The notes under the pieces were generated by a model. It saw only the letters and a program-made list of their open reading frames with translations. It ran no database searches and had not been told where the DNA came from. Below are positions 1-9,314 of a stretch of 64,000 nt of DNA, piece after piece; the first letter of the stretch is position 1; each line of letters opens with the position of its first letter. Origin of the DNA: Trichodesmium sp002260545 (GTDB taxonomy: Bacteria; Cyanobacteriota; Cyanobacteriia; Cyanobacteriales; Microcoleaceae); assembly GCF_050016015.1 (NCBI RefSeq), contig NZ_JBNHEQ010000210.1:1-64000 (forward strand). Direction: 5' to 3'. A program made the position numbers and the translations under genes.

Positions 1-331
1 AGTTATTAGTTATCAGTTATTAGTTATCAGTTATCAGTTATTAGTTATCAGTTATCAGTTATTAGTTATCAGTTATTAGTTATTAGTTATTAGTACCTCC
101 CACTAAAGCACCAGGATTGAAATACTGACATTGGATTTTTTTCATCCCTTTAAAAGGGGGAGGCTTTATACCTCCGAATTTGGTAAGGGAGTATTTTTCA
201 ATGGTAGTAGTTTTAAACAGTTATTGAAGTTAATTAATTTAGTGAAGTTAGTTAAGTTAGTTAAGTTAGCTATCAACTTAGTATAGGGCTTCTAATATTA
301 ATGAAATAAGTATATTAATGCGGTAAAAACA
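1..331. repeat. Intergenic: heptamer-type tandem repeats and a palindromic repeat
   Basis: Positions 1-95 are a tandem array built from TTAGTTATCAG/TTATTAG units. At about 110-195 follows a unit with a CCCTTTAAAAGGGGGAGG hairpin arm, related to the bipartite palindromic family seen many times in this window. Positions 225-275 hold repeated GTTAAGTTA. No gene is seen before the ATG at 332. Confidence 0.8.
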
Positions 332-1585
332 ATGAGTGGTTTTAGACGAGTTGGTAACATCTTATTCAGCGATGGAACAGAACAGATATTAATACCATCA
401 TCAGAAATTGAATCTAATCAACCTTTAAGAGTAACAGTATTTCCTATTAGTTATAATCCAGATGAAAGTGTTAATTTAGATGCTGAATTAATATTAGATG
501 GAAATGCACCAGATTTACCACTTTTTAGCGACTTTGGTGGTTTAGGAGAAGCGGAACAAATTGTTTACGAGCCGTTAGTATCGAATATAGATTATACAAC
601 TTCCGTGACAAGCGTTAATGGAACTACTGGGTTTTATTTGTTAGAAGTTAGTTCAGAAGATAGTAGTAATGACTTTTCTAATACTGCAGTTTCTATAGGT
701 AATGTGTTTGATAATCCATCAATTAATGGTTTTGTTGGTAATAGCGATCCAGATGATTGGTTTAACTTTCAAGTATCAAGTAATAGTCAAGTTAGAGTCA
801 CATTAGACGCTATCCAAGACGATGCTCAATTAGAGCTATATGACAGAGGTTTAAATCTAATAAACTCGGCATCAGCGACAGTAACAAATAACGGATTAAT
901 TACTCAAAATCTTGCTACAGGAAATTATTTGCTCAGAGTAACACCTGCTGATACCAGTGTGAGTATTCCTGATGGAGGACAAGCATCTACAGAATATACA
1001 TTGGCTGTCCAGGAAATTAGTGGTAATTTTGGAGGTGGTAATTTTGGAGGTGGTAATTTTGGAGGTGGTAATTTTGGAGGTGGTAATTTTGGAGGAAGTT
1101 CTCAAGATGTATTGCGCTTCTGGGACTTTACCTTACAATCACATATTTTTACAGCTAATCAATTTGAAATAGATGATTTAACAGGTGAACCTACCTTTTT
1201 CCGGGAGGAAGGTAACGAGTTTGATGTTCCAGTCAATCAGGGCGATCCTGTATTTCGCTACCTTAATACCGCTACAGGCAGTGATTTTTTATCATTTGAG
1301 GTGGGAATAGAAGATTTTCTCCCGCAATTTGTCAATACAGGTATAGCGTTTAATGCTTATAAACCAGTAGGTACAACAGAGATTAGGCCAGCAGATGCGC
1401 CTGCTAATGCAATACCTGTTTACCGACTGGCCAATTTGGATGCCGAACAAGTAGATCCTTTGAATATTACTCACTTTTATACTTCTGATCCAAATAATAG
1501 ACAGCTAGTGCTTGATACCCTCAACTATCGAGATGAGTTTGTTGGTTTCTGGGCACTTCCTGCAAGTACGGATGGTTTTGTTTAG
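332..1585 (+). CDS. PPC-domain protein with Gly-Asn-Phe repeat linker and C-terminal DUF5648-like region
   Basis: A 417-residue protein that looks extracellular, although no classic signal peptide is seen. Residues about 110-225 resemble a bacterial pre-peptidase C-terminal (PPC) beta-sandwich: the DPDDWFNF motif is followed by alternating strands and YLLRVTP. Residues about 230-255 are five copies of a GGNFG linker, encoded by five 15-bp DNA repeats. The C-terminal part (about 258-417), with RFWDFTLQSHIFTAN, VYRL and ITHFYTSDPNNR, resembles the DUF5648-type domain found on cyanobacterial secreted proteins, in which Tyr/Phe-rich strands recur. Function is unknown; binding or adhesion at the cell surface is an inference. 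It is a single gene with a repeat-filled region on both sides. Confidence 0.75.
   Translation: MSGFRRVGNILFSDGTEQILIPSSEIESNQPLRVTVFPISYNPDESVNLDAELILDGNAPDLPLFSDFGGLGEAEQIVYEPLVSNIDYTTSVTSVNGTTGFYLLEVSSEDSSNDFSNTAVSIGNVFDNPSINGFVGNSDPDDWFNFQVSSNSQVRVTLDAIQDDAQLELYDRGLNLINSASATVTNNGLITQNLATGNYLLRVTPADTSVSIPDGGQASTEYTLAVQEISGNFGGGNFGGGNFGGGNFGGGNFGGSSQDVLRFWDFTLQSHIFTANQFEIDDLTGEPTFFREEGNEFDVPVNQGDPVFRYLNTATGSDFLSFEVGIEDFLPQFVNTGIAFNAYKPVGTTEIRPADAPANAIPVYRLANLDAEQVDPLNITHFYTSDPNNRQLVLDTLNYRDEFVGFWALPASTDGFV
1022..1096 (+). repeat. In-frame 15-bp minisatellite, five copies
   Basis: The unit GGTAATTTTGGAGGT is repeated five times, nearly without mismatch, and encodes a flexible Gly-Asn-Phe linker. 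The low divergence suggests recent or ongoing copy-number change that keeps the frame. Confidence 0.9.
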
Positions 1586-1966
1586 GTGAAGTAGGAAAGT
1601 GTGGGGAGTGTGGGAAGTGTGGGGAGTGTGGGGAGTGTGGGGAGTGTGGGGAGTGTGGGGAGTGTGGGAGATTAATTATAGCCCTACAGATTAAGGTTAG
1701 GAGATTTTTAAATCCCGAAACCCTTTCCCTAATTCCCTATTCCCTATTCCCTAGCACTACGCGCTATAACTATTGTTGAGCATTTGTAGGGGGTTTGGTT
1801 TCCAAACCCCATTTTTGTTTGTGTTGGGAGACTAAACTTCTAGGATAAAAAATTAAGAAAATTTCCAGAATTGTTTCAATTTTCGGCTAGTATATATAAT
1901 TTGGTTTAAAAACAAACTGAGTTCCGAATATTAAAAATAATCTCTTGCTTAACTAACCTTTATAGA
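1586..1966. repeat. Intergenic: 9-bp tandem repeat and terminator-like hairpin
   Basis: Positions 1601-1670 are about 7.8 copies of GTGGGGAGT, beginning 15 bases after the stop codon. Further on, 1790-1798 (GGGGTTTGG) pairs with 1802-1810 (CCAAACCCC) across three bases and is followed by ATTTTTGTTT, so it could terminate transcription. Related GGGTTTGG...CCAAACCCC hairpins occur near 13545 and 13600. No gene is seen. Confidence 0.75.
1790..1817 (+). terminator. Possible intrinsic terminator hairpin
   Basis: A 9-bp GC-rich stem with a 3-base loop is followed by a T-rich run. It lies 205 bases after the upstream stop codon. Related hairpins elsewhere in the window mean it may instead be a copy of a dispersed repeat. 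Confidence 0.35.
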
Positions 1967-3220
1967 ATGAAAAAACTAAAAAATTTAGCTATCAATTTAG
2001 GACTAACAGTAAGTACATTAATATTTAGTATTGCCGTAGGTGAAATAGGTTTAAGAATAGCAAAAATAGAAACTCCACCACCACCAAGAGAAGACTCTAA
2101 TAAAGAACTTTTATACACAACAAAAGACCCCTATCGAGGTTGGGCAGGAAATCCTAACGGCAAATCATTTTGGACTGGAGAGGGAATACCTTCTGAAATA
2201 AAAATGAATAGTGGAGGATTTAGGGATTATGAACGGAGTAAAAGTAAACCAGAAAATGGATTGAGAATTGCTTTATTGGGAGATTCTTTTACAGAAGCAA
2301 TTCATGTCAAATTAGAAGATACTTATGGTGCAATAATAGAGCAAAAATTACAACAATGTCCTGTATTAAAAGACCGGAAAGTTGAGGTAATGAATTTTGG
2401 CGTACAAGGTTATGGAACAGCTCAAGAATTAATGACTTTAAGACATCATGTTTGGGATTATTCACCAGATTTAGTCATGTTAGTTTTTTATTCTGGTAAC
2501 GACCTGCGTAATAATTCTCGTACTTTAGAACATGACCATTTACGCCCCTATTTTATTTATCAAGATGGTCAACTTGTAGCAGATATGTCATTCCGAGATT
2601 TGAAATTTTGGCAGAGAGACCGTTATAATTTTTCCCTAGTAGATTCCTTGCCATTTTGGTTAGTACAAAATTCGAGAATTTTACAGCTAATTAGAAAGGT
2701 TGATATTAATACTAAACGTCGTCAGTTTGAAAAAGATTATAGTGAAATTAATCTTGCTTTTTACAAGGAACCAAAACCCAATTCTGACTGGGAAGAAACT
2801 TGGGAATTAACAGAAGATTTAATTAAACTAATGAGAGATGAAGTAGATGAGAAAGGAGCAGAATTTATGCTAATAACAGCCAGTGATGCTTATCAGGTTT
2901 TACCCGATACTCAAAAGCGTGATGGATTTAGAAAATCTTTGAATGTGCCAAATTTATTCTATCCAGATATTAGATTAAAAAATTTTGGTAAGGAGGAAAA
3001 TATACCAGTATATAATTTAGCCGGACCTATTTGGGATAAAGCAAAAAAAACAGGTAAATGTTTGCATGGTTTTGATAATGCAGTTCCTTGTGGAGGTCAT
3101 TGGAATATAGAAGGTCATAAATTGGTAGGAGAAATAATGGCAAATTATCTGTGTGACCGATATACTAATCAACTCAGCAAAGAAGGTGAAAAGGAAAAAC
3201 GTTCAAGAATTAAGAATTAA
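1967..3220 (+). CDS. SGNH/GDSL hydrolase-like membrane-anchored protein
   Basis: A 417-residue protein with an N-terminal hydrophobic anchor (about residues 8-32), so the catalytic domain probably faces outward. Block I is LLGDSFTE with Ser107, block II is FGVQGYG near 145-150, block III is YSGNDLRNN with Asn178-Asp179, and the last block is GGHWNIEGH with His378. The D/E-x-H acid seen in the related proteins at 7449 and 12158 is glycine here, so catalysis may differ. SGNH proteins of this AlgJ/AlgX-like kind act as esterases or acetyltransferases on glycans; the substrate is unknown. The stop codon lies inside an AATTAAG heptamer repeat. It is the first of five SGNH-type genes in 12 kb. Confidence 0.8.
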   Translation: MKKLKNLAINLGLTVSTLIFSIAVGEIGLRIAKIETPPPPREDSNKELLYTTKDPYRGWAGNPNGKSFWTGEGIPSEIKMNSGGFRDYERSKSKPENGLRIALLGDSFTEAIHVKLEDTYGAIIEQKLQQCPVLKDRKVEVMNFGVQGYGTAQELMTLRHHVWDYSPDLVMLVFYSGNDLRNNSRTLEHDHLRPYFIYQDGQLVADMSFRDLKFWQRDRYNFSLVDSLPFWLVQNSRILQLIRKVDINTKRRQFEKDYSEINLAFYKEPKPNSDWEETWELTEDLIKLMRDEVDEKGAEFMLITASDAYQVLPDTQKRDGFRKSLNVPNLFYPDIRLKNFGKEENIPVYNLAGPIWDKAKKTGKCLHGFDNAVPCGGHWNIEGHKLVGEIMANYLCDRYTNQLSKEGEKEKRSRIKN

Positions 3221-3773
3221 GAATTAAGAATTTAGAATTACCTCTCCTTAAAAAGAAAAGGATTGACGAACAGGAAAATTTTTATTTATTATCCCCTTAA
3301 AAGGGGAGGCTTTAAACCACAATATTTCGGTAAATTTATTTATGGCACTTGTTAAAAGCTTTAGACTTAGGTACTTTTTGTATCAATAGATATTGTAGAC
3401 TTTTATATAAAAGGTTAACTGATCAAAGGGAAAATCTAATAAGCATTCAGCTATTAGCCGTCAACTCTTGTACAAACCCTATCTAAACCTTAAAAAGGCT
3501 TTAAATAAATATAACATTTAAACTCGGCTTTGATAGTAAGATTCAATTTATCTTAACTAATAAAGCTTTTTTATCAAACTAAAATAAATAGCTGACTGCT
3601 GAATGCTTACAAAATATAAGAAAGAAAAAACTGTATCTTAATAAATAAGCCAAACTCTATCTTTTAGAGTTTTATGGGAAAGTAAAATTTTCACATTTGA
3701 TTCCTAATTGCTACATTTTTTTGGTGACAATGAACCAAGTTATTGACAGGGTAAAGCAAACTTTAGTAATACT
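3221..3773. repeat. Intergenic: heptamer repeats and bipartite palindromic repeat
   Basis: AATTAAG repeats at about 3207-3238 overlap the upstream stop codon. They are followed at 3236-3330 by the bipartite palindromic unit with arms CCTCTCCTTAAAAAG and CCCCTTAAAAGGGGAGG. The rest is AT-rich, and no gene or clear RNA is seen. Confidence 0.7.
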
Positions 3774-5117
3774 ATGAAAAATTTAAAATGGTTCCAGAGA
3801 ATTAGAACAGGATTCAGTCTACTTACTATTAATTTATTTTTAGCATTTATTGGTTTAGAAGTTGTATCACTAGGATTTTATTATGCTGAGGAAAATCAAC
3901 TATTTTATACTAGAAAAAATACTACTTCCAAAGTACGAGAAGAGTTGGAAAAAGGAGGCACTAGACTTGGAACTGATTTAAATAATCAGTCAATATTAGA
4001 GAGAATTCATCCGTTTTTTGGCTATGTACTTAAAGGAGGTTCCTTTACTAATGAAGAATCTGGAATTATGGTTAATAATTATGGTCTTATATCTGAGTAC
4101 AATTACCCTTTTACTAAAACAAATAAAAATCAGTTTATTATTGGTGTATTTGGTGGTTCAGTAGCTAATAATTTTGCTGTAAATATTCGCGTTAATCAAT
4201 CTAGAGGAAATCAAGAATTTATCAACAGCTTAAAAAGCATACCAGAGTTAGCAGATAAAGAAATCATTATCCTCTGTTTTGCTGGCGGGGGTTATAAACA
4301 ACCACAACAACTATTGATGTTAAATTATTTTCTTTCCATTGGTCAAGAATTTGACATGGTAATTAATATTGATGGTTTTAATGAAGTAGCACTTTCTCAC
4401 CAAAATAATCAACAACAAATAGAACTTTACTTACCAAGTATTCAGCATATTTTACCCTTAACTAGATTAGCTAGTGATGATTTATCTGTAATGAAAGCAA
4501 TAGTCGAAATTAGTAAACTGAAAAATAATTTATCAACTGCTATTAATAAATTGGAAAGTTGTAAATTAGCATTGTGCCATGGTTTAAGAAGTTTACAACT
4601 AAAAGGATTACTAGACAGCTATCAAAAAGAAATTATTAAATACGATGAAAAAGTCGCCAGAAATTCTAGCAACATTGATGGTAGTAACAGTTTAGTTTAT
4701 TTGAATAAAATGCCAGAAGTATTAGAAGATGAAATTGCGTTTGAGAAAATTGGCAAAAATTGGTATGAATCATCTCTAGCAATGAGTCAAATTCTTGCCG
4801 AAAGAAATATATTGTATTTTCACTTTATTCAACCAAATCAATATTATCCTACAGAAAGAGTTTATAGTCCAGAAGAAAAAGTTTTTATTATCGAAGGTCA
4901 TCCTTATTCTATAGGTGTTAGAAAAGGTTATCCACTATTACTTTCTAAAATTAATACCTTAAAAGAAGCTAAGGTTAATATTTTTAATGGTGCGAATATT
5001 TTTGATCAGGAAAAAGAAATAGTTTATCGAGATGCTTGTTGCCATTATAATTTTTTGGGAGACACAATTTTAGAAAATTATATTGCTAATTCTATTAAAA
5101 GTGTTATGGAAAAGTAA
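3774..5117 (+). CDS. SGNH-like hydrolase, GGS-type paralogue 1
   Basis: A 447-residue protein with a membrane anchor at about residues 13-37 and a predicted external domain. The nucleophile block is VFGGSVANNF with Ser129, a GGGYKQPQQ block lies near 170-178, the Asn block is NIDGFNEV near 199-205, and the C-terminal block is RDACCHYNFLGD with Asp420 and His424. The Asp-to-His spacing is one residue longer than the usual DxxH. The protein is clearly homologous over its whole length to the next gene (5620-7026), so the two arose by tandem duplication. The substrate is not predictable; a role on cell-surface glycan or lipid is inferred from the anchor and the neighbours. Confidence 0.72.
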   Translation: MKNLKWFQRIRTGFSLLTINLFLAFIGLEVVSLGFYYAEENQLFYTRKNTTSKVREELEKGGTRLGTDLNNQSILERIHPFFGYVLKGGSFTNEESGIMVNNYGLISEYNYPFTKTNKNQFIIGVFGGSVANNFAVNIRVNQSRGNQEFINSLKSIPELADKEIIILCFAGGGYKQPQQLLMLNYFLSIGQEFDMVINIDGFNEVALSHQNNQQQIELYLPSIQHILPLTRLASDDLSVMKAIVEISKLKNNLSTAINKLESCKLALCHGLRSLQLKGLLDSYQKEIIKYDEKVARNSSNIDGSNSLVYLNKMPEVLEDEIAFEKIGKNWYESSLAMSQILAERNILYFHFIQPNQYYPTERVYSPEEKVFIIEGHPYSIGVRKGYPLLLSKINTLKEAKVNIFNGANIFDQEKEIVYRDACCHYNFLGDTILENYIANSIKSVMEK

Positions 5118-5619
5118 AGATGGAGAATCATTTAGGTAAAGAAAATAAATGGGTGAGTACATAGAGAAGGTAGATGATAAAATGTGACTATAATCATTTA
5201 GAGTTTCTCTGAGTAAAAATTTATCCACTCTCGGAAAAATACAGAGAAAATTTGAGAAAGCTAGCGAGAATATTGGATTAAAATTGTAATTATTAAATCA
5301 ATAAAATTCAGGAAAAAATGGAGAAGGTAAACAAAAAAATATTCCAGTATATACTTTAGGTAAACCATGAGAACATGAAGCATAAAAAATAGGAATGTTT
5401 TTAAGGAGTAGCTTGCATTAAGCGAAATTACTAAGTAGGTGTACAAAATTAATTACACATAGTCTAGAGCTGAAAAACTTGTATTGTAAAAATCACATAA
5501 AAAAAATTAGGTAATTAATTTTGCCTCGGCACTTATTATTCATTATCAATCTAAAATATCCAGTATTTCTGCTGGAGCAAAACCGCAAAAATATCTAAAT
5601 TACTTTCTATAAAATTGCC
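5118..5619. other. Intergenic, AT-rich, no feature recognised
   Basis: About 500 AT-rich bases between the two GGS-type paralogues. The short leftward open frame at 5261-5446 is low-complexity and hydrophobic, with no convincing start signal. I see no RNA gene or repeat. Confidence 0.6.
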
Positions 5620-7026
5620 ATGAAAAAATTGATGATTTTGAAAAATTCTCAAGAACTATGGAAAATCATATTGATTAACATAATTTTATTATTTGTATTT
5701 TTAGAGTTAGGTTCTCTCGGTTGGTATTTTTTTAGATATAAACAATTTTTCTACACCAGAGAAAAAGTAACGGAAAATCATCAAGGAGAAGAACTAGAAA
5801 ATCAAAAAGAAAATGAAAATGAAAATGAAAATATTAATACCAATACAAATCCAATGGGAATAAACTTAGCAGGAATTAGATTAGAAGACTCTATAATAGA
5901 AAGATTGCACCCTTACTTTGGCTATGTGCAAAAACCAGGACCTGATTTTAGAGAAGGTTTTAAATATAATGCTGCTGGTTTTATTTCTCCTTATGATTAT
6001 CCTTATAAAAAAAAGAATAATAATCAATATATAATTGGAGTTTTCGGTGGTTCGGTTGCCTCAAACTATTCAATATATGAAATTCAAAATCAAATCTTAG
6101 AAAAGAAATTAAAACAAATTCCAGAATTTAAAGATAAGGAATTTATTATCTTGTCTTTTGCAACAGGAGGCTATAAACAACCACAACAATTAATACTATT
6201 AAACTACTTTCTTTCCATAGGTCAGGAATTTGATATGATCGTCAATATTGATGGATTTAATGAGGTGACAATAGCTAAAGCAAATAATGAAAATGCTGTT
6301 GATATTATGATGCCAAGTACCAACCATGTTGTACCCTTAACAAACATAGCAAATAATAGTCTCTCTACAAAATCTATTCAAGCTATGTTGAAAATTAATG
6401 ATAGTAAAGATAAATTGAAAGATGCTTTAGAAACTTTAGAAAAATGTCAAGTAGCTTATTGTTATGCTCTGACATCAATCTATGTACAAAATTTAGCAAC
6501 AACCTATCGCAAAAATGTCAAAATTTTTGATAAGGAAAGGAAAAAAGCAGCTCAACAAGCAGCAGGTGAAACAGAAGCTAGTATTGTTTATTTCTATGCA
6601 CAAAATCCAGAACTAGAAGAATCAGAATTATATGATAAAATGGCAGAAAATTGGCAAAAAACATCAATAATGATGCAACAGATAGCTGCTAATAATAACA
6701 TTTTATATTTTCATGTTCTACAACCTAATCAATATTATCCAACTAACAAAGTTTACAGTGAAGCAGAAAAGAAAATTGCTTTTGATTCTGATAGTCCTTT
6801 TAGAGAAGCAACAGAATTAGGATATCCTATACTTTTAAGTAAAATAGATAATTTAAAACAGAATGGTGTGAATTTTTTCAATGGTGTAAAAATTTTAGAT
6901 GATGCCCAAGAAATAGTTTATATAGATAGCTGTTGTCACTATACTCAAACTGGAGAAAATATTTTGTCAGAATTTATAGCTAATTCAATTTTTACTAAAC
7001 TTAAGGAAGAAGGAAGAAGTCAATAA
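5620..7026 (+). CDS. SGNH-like hydrolase, GGS-type paralogue 2
   Basis: A 468-residue paralogue of the upstream gene. It has the same order of N-terminal anchor, GVFGGSVASNYS nucleophile block, GGYKQPQQ block, NIDGFNEV block and a C-terminal DSCCHYTQTGEN block. It differs by an Asn/Glu-rich insertion at about residues 60-80 (repeated NENENEN) that is absent from paralogue 1. The shared, unusual D-x-C-C-H spacing supports a distinct subfamily rather than decay. The stop codon lies at the edge of a TAATTGA heptamer repeat. Confidence 0.72.
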   Translation: MKKLMILKNSQELWKIILINIILLFVFLELGSLGWYFFRYKQFFYTREKVTENHQGEELENQKENENENENINTNTNPMGINLAGIRLEDSIIERLHPYFGYVQKPGPDFREGFKYNAAGFISPYDYPYKKKNNNQYIIGVFGGSVASNYSIYEIQNQILEKKLKQIPEFKDKEFIILSFATGGYKQPQQLILLNYFLSIGQEFDMIVNIDGFNEVTIAKANNENAVDIMMPSTNHVVPLTNIANNSLSTKSIQAMLKINDSKDKLKDALETLEKCQVAYCYALTSIYVQNLATTYRKNVKIFDKERKKAAQQAAGETEASIVYFYAQNPELEESELYDKMAENWQKTSIMMQQIAANNNILYFHVLQPNQYYPTNKVYSEAEKKIAFDSDSPFREATELGYPILLSKIDNLKQNGVNFFNGVKILDDAQEIVYIDSCCHYTQTGENILSEFIANSIFTKLKEEGRSQ

Positions 7027-7448
7027 TTGATAATTGATAATTGATAATTGATAATTAATAATTGATAATTACCTCTAGCTAAAAGGAAGAAGATTGAATA
7101 AAAGGAAAATTTTTTCTTGTTTCTCCTTTCAAGGAGAGGCTTTAAACCTTAATTATTCGGCCAGAAGGAAGAAGGAGTAAATATTAAAAAAAAAAGGAAA
7201 GTGATAAGTGCATAAGCAAAATTAATTACACAATTAATTACACATTTTGCTGACTCTTTATTGCTTATTACCAAAAAATGAGGTCAAAAGCCTCCCATTT
7301 TAAGGGGATGAAAAAGATATTTAACTCATTATTTCAAGCCTTCGACTAAACTGGGAGCTTCACTGATAAGTGATAACTGATAACTGATAACTGAAATAAC
7401 CTCTCTCAACTAGGAAATTCCTAAAAGCACAACTACTTATATTGAAAA
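7027..7448. repeat. Intergenic: heptamer and two palindromic repeat units
   Basis: TAATTGA heptamers fill 7023-7071. The bipartite palindromic unit occupies about 7071-7162. A variant with CTCCCATTTTAAGGGGATG lies at about 7273-7365 and is followed by CTGATAA heptamers to 7393. This spacer separates convergent genes, and no gene is seen. Confidence 0.7.
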
Positions 7449-8513
7449 TTAGGGAAAAAATTTCTGAGAGAGATACTTATCTATGACTTCCGCAGCTAAT
7501 CTATTACCAGCAATATTCCAATGAATATCATTTGGTTTGTAGAGAGCAGTTTCGGAACCAGCAAAAACAAATTCTTCCACAATATCAAGATGATAAATAT
7601 TATGTTTATCCAGTTCTTGAGATAATAATTTATTAGGCTGTCGGAAGTCAAATTGTTCTGGAGAAAAATTGTAACTAGCAATTACTTTTTCTCTTAATTG
7701 TTGAATGACTTGTACCTCATCAGGCATTAAAACTACGACTAAAGTAATATTTCGGCTATCGCAAATTTCTTTAATTTTTAATAAGTCGCCAAAAGCATCC
7801 TTAAAATGTTCTGGAAAATCTGTTTTTTCAGGATTTTTGATAAAAATATAACTTCTCTTTTTTGCCTCTTGTAGATGAAAGTCATCCGGTGAGGTAGGTA
7901 AGTCTTCTCGATATTCAATACCATGATGATAGAGGTTGCCTTCAAACTTACTATTTACCTTAATTAAAAAATCAAAGAAAGATAAAACGTAAGAATCTTG
8001 AACTTTAAGTAACCTCCTATCTTCTTGTGATTTATAGTTATCAGAAAAGTCATTACCAATGTAAAAAGATAGCAAAAGCATATCAGGATTTAACTCTAAT
8101 CCTTCATTAACAAATAGGGATAAATAATCTTTCGGTCCAATGGCAATTATTCCCATATTGATTAATTCTATAGGTTGCTGAATATCCTGATTAAGTTTAG
8201 ATTCCAATAGAGTTAAAAAGTTATGTTTATAAGGTACGCCACTATAAGCAAAAGAATCACCTATGCCAATAATTCTATATGTACCTTCTGCTTTTTGTTT
8301 AGTAAATTCCACATCTTTAAATCCTCTAGAATTTAACTGAAAACCATAATCTGTAGAAAATGGTTTTCCTCGCCAGCGATTATAAGATGAGGGGTCATAA
8401 AACATAAACGAAGGATTGATTTTGTGATAAATTCTGAATGCAATTTCTGTTAAGCCAAATGTTATTAAAGAAATAATTACTGTTTGACGGAGGAGAGAAA
8501 AAATATTTTTCAT
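7449..8513 (-). CDS. SGNH/GDSL hydrolase-like membrane-anchored protein
   Basis: A 354-residue leftward gene with an N-terminal anchor (about residues 8-28). The catalytic blocks are IGIGDSFAYSG (nucleophile Ser), LSFYIGNDFSDN (Asn-Asp block) and NDIHWNIAGNRLAAEV (Asp-x-His). It belongs to the same type as the proteins at 1967 and 12158 and has an intact acid-His pair, so it is the best candidate here for an active enzyme. An esterase or O-acetyltransferase role on an exported glycan is an inference from AlgJ/AlgX-like relatives; no MBOAT acyl donor gene is seen nearby. Confidence 0.8.
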   Translation of the reverse strand: MKNIFSLLRQTVIISLITFGLTEIAFRIYHKINPSFMFYDPSSYNRWRGKPFSTDYGFQLNSRGFKDVEFTKQKAEGTYRIIGIGDSFAYSGVPYKHNFLTLLESKLNQDIQQPIELINMGIIAIGPKDYLSLFVNEGLELNPDMLLLSFYIGNDFSDNYKSQEDRRLLKVQDSYVLSFFDFLIKVNSKFEGNLYHHGIEYREDLPTSPDDFHLQEAKKRSYIFIKNPEKTDFPEHFKDAFGDLLKIKEICDSRNITLVVVLMPDEVQVIQQLREKVIASYNFSPEQFDFRQPNKLLSQELDKHNIYHLDIVEEFVFAGSETALYKPNDIHWNIAGNRLAAEVIDKYLSQKFFP

Positions 8514-9314
8514 TATTAAGTTTTAGTTTTGTGAAATGAATATTTTTGCTGGATTTAACCAAACTCAGTTTAGATTAATAATCAGTAAGACGTTAATATA
8601 ACATATAGTAATCCTATTTTATTTGTGTCAAAAATCCTACTGCTTTTTAGGGAACAGCTAACAGGCAACAGGTGGGAATTTCAGTTTTTTTATCTAATTT
8701 TTGATTGGTCACGACCTATTTAGGATTGCTATATAATTGTCAGTTATTAGCTTTTTAAGTAGATAGACAGAATTATTTGTAGATATAAATCTTAGATTAT
8801 CTGTTAACTACCTCTACCATCAGTTCAATTAACTTTGCATGACTTAGTTTTTCTATAGCCATGTTGATATTAGGGTTAGTTGCTGTATTTAATCAACATA
8901 AAAATTCTCAGAGGATTGCTATAGTTGACAATCATAAAGTAGATATATATTATGATATTGATTAAATTTTAGCAATTAATTTAGCCAATAAAATTTATCG
9001 AATAATTAATAATTAGTAATTATTAATTAAATCATTCAGGTTAAAAGCCTCCCCTTTCAAGGGGAAAAAATAAATTTTTTTCCTTATTTGTCAATCCTTT
9101 CCCTAAAAGGGAGAGGTAATTATCCATTATCCATTATCCATTAATGAGCGTATCATTAATATCCTGTTCGGATAATCAGTTATAAATAGAATCATCTTGT
9201 AGAAGCAATTGATAAATTGCACCTACTCAACCTCTTGCCCATTACCTATTATTTATAACTATTCAACCGAAAATTATACAAGACAAATTTTTCAAATATA
9301 ATATACAGAAAAAT
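8514..9314. repeat. Intergenic: MITE-like element, solo end and palindromic repeat
   Basis: Holds the 130-bp element at 8604-8733, a solo copy of its end at 8912-8924 (AGGATTGCTATAG) and the bipartite palindromic unit at about 9033-9125 with TTATCCA heptamers after it. No gene is seen. Confidence 0.7.
8604..8733 (-). mobile_element. MITE-like element, family A (TATAGCAATCCT ends), copy 1
   Basis: 130 bp bounded by TATAGTAATCCT and AGGATTGCTATA, an inverted pair with one mismatch. The interior (CCTACTGCTTTTTAG, CAACAGGTG) matches copy 3 at 48485-48617 in the opposite orientation. There is no coding capacity. A TA target duplication is possible. Confidence 0.7.

Noticed and set aside
1..95. 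Possible CRISPR array
   Set aside because: The unit is a 7-11 base tandem repeat without unique spacers; no cas genes are present in the window.
896..1172. Two open frames with VILEV or TTSKI repeats inside the first gene
   Set aside because: They are other-frame readings of the 15-bp minisatellite in the PPC-domain gene.
8514..9314. tRNA or other RNA gene in the long gaps
   Set aside because: I looked for acceptor ends and TTCGA-type arms in all gaps and found none; the hairpins present belong to dispersed repeats.
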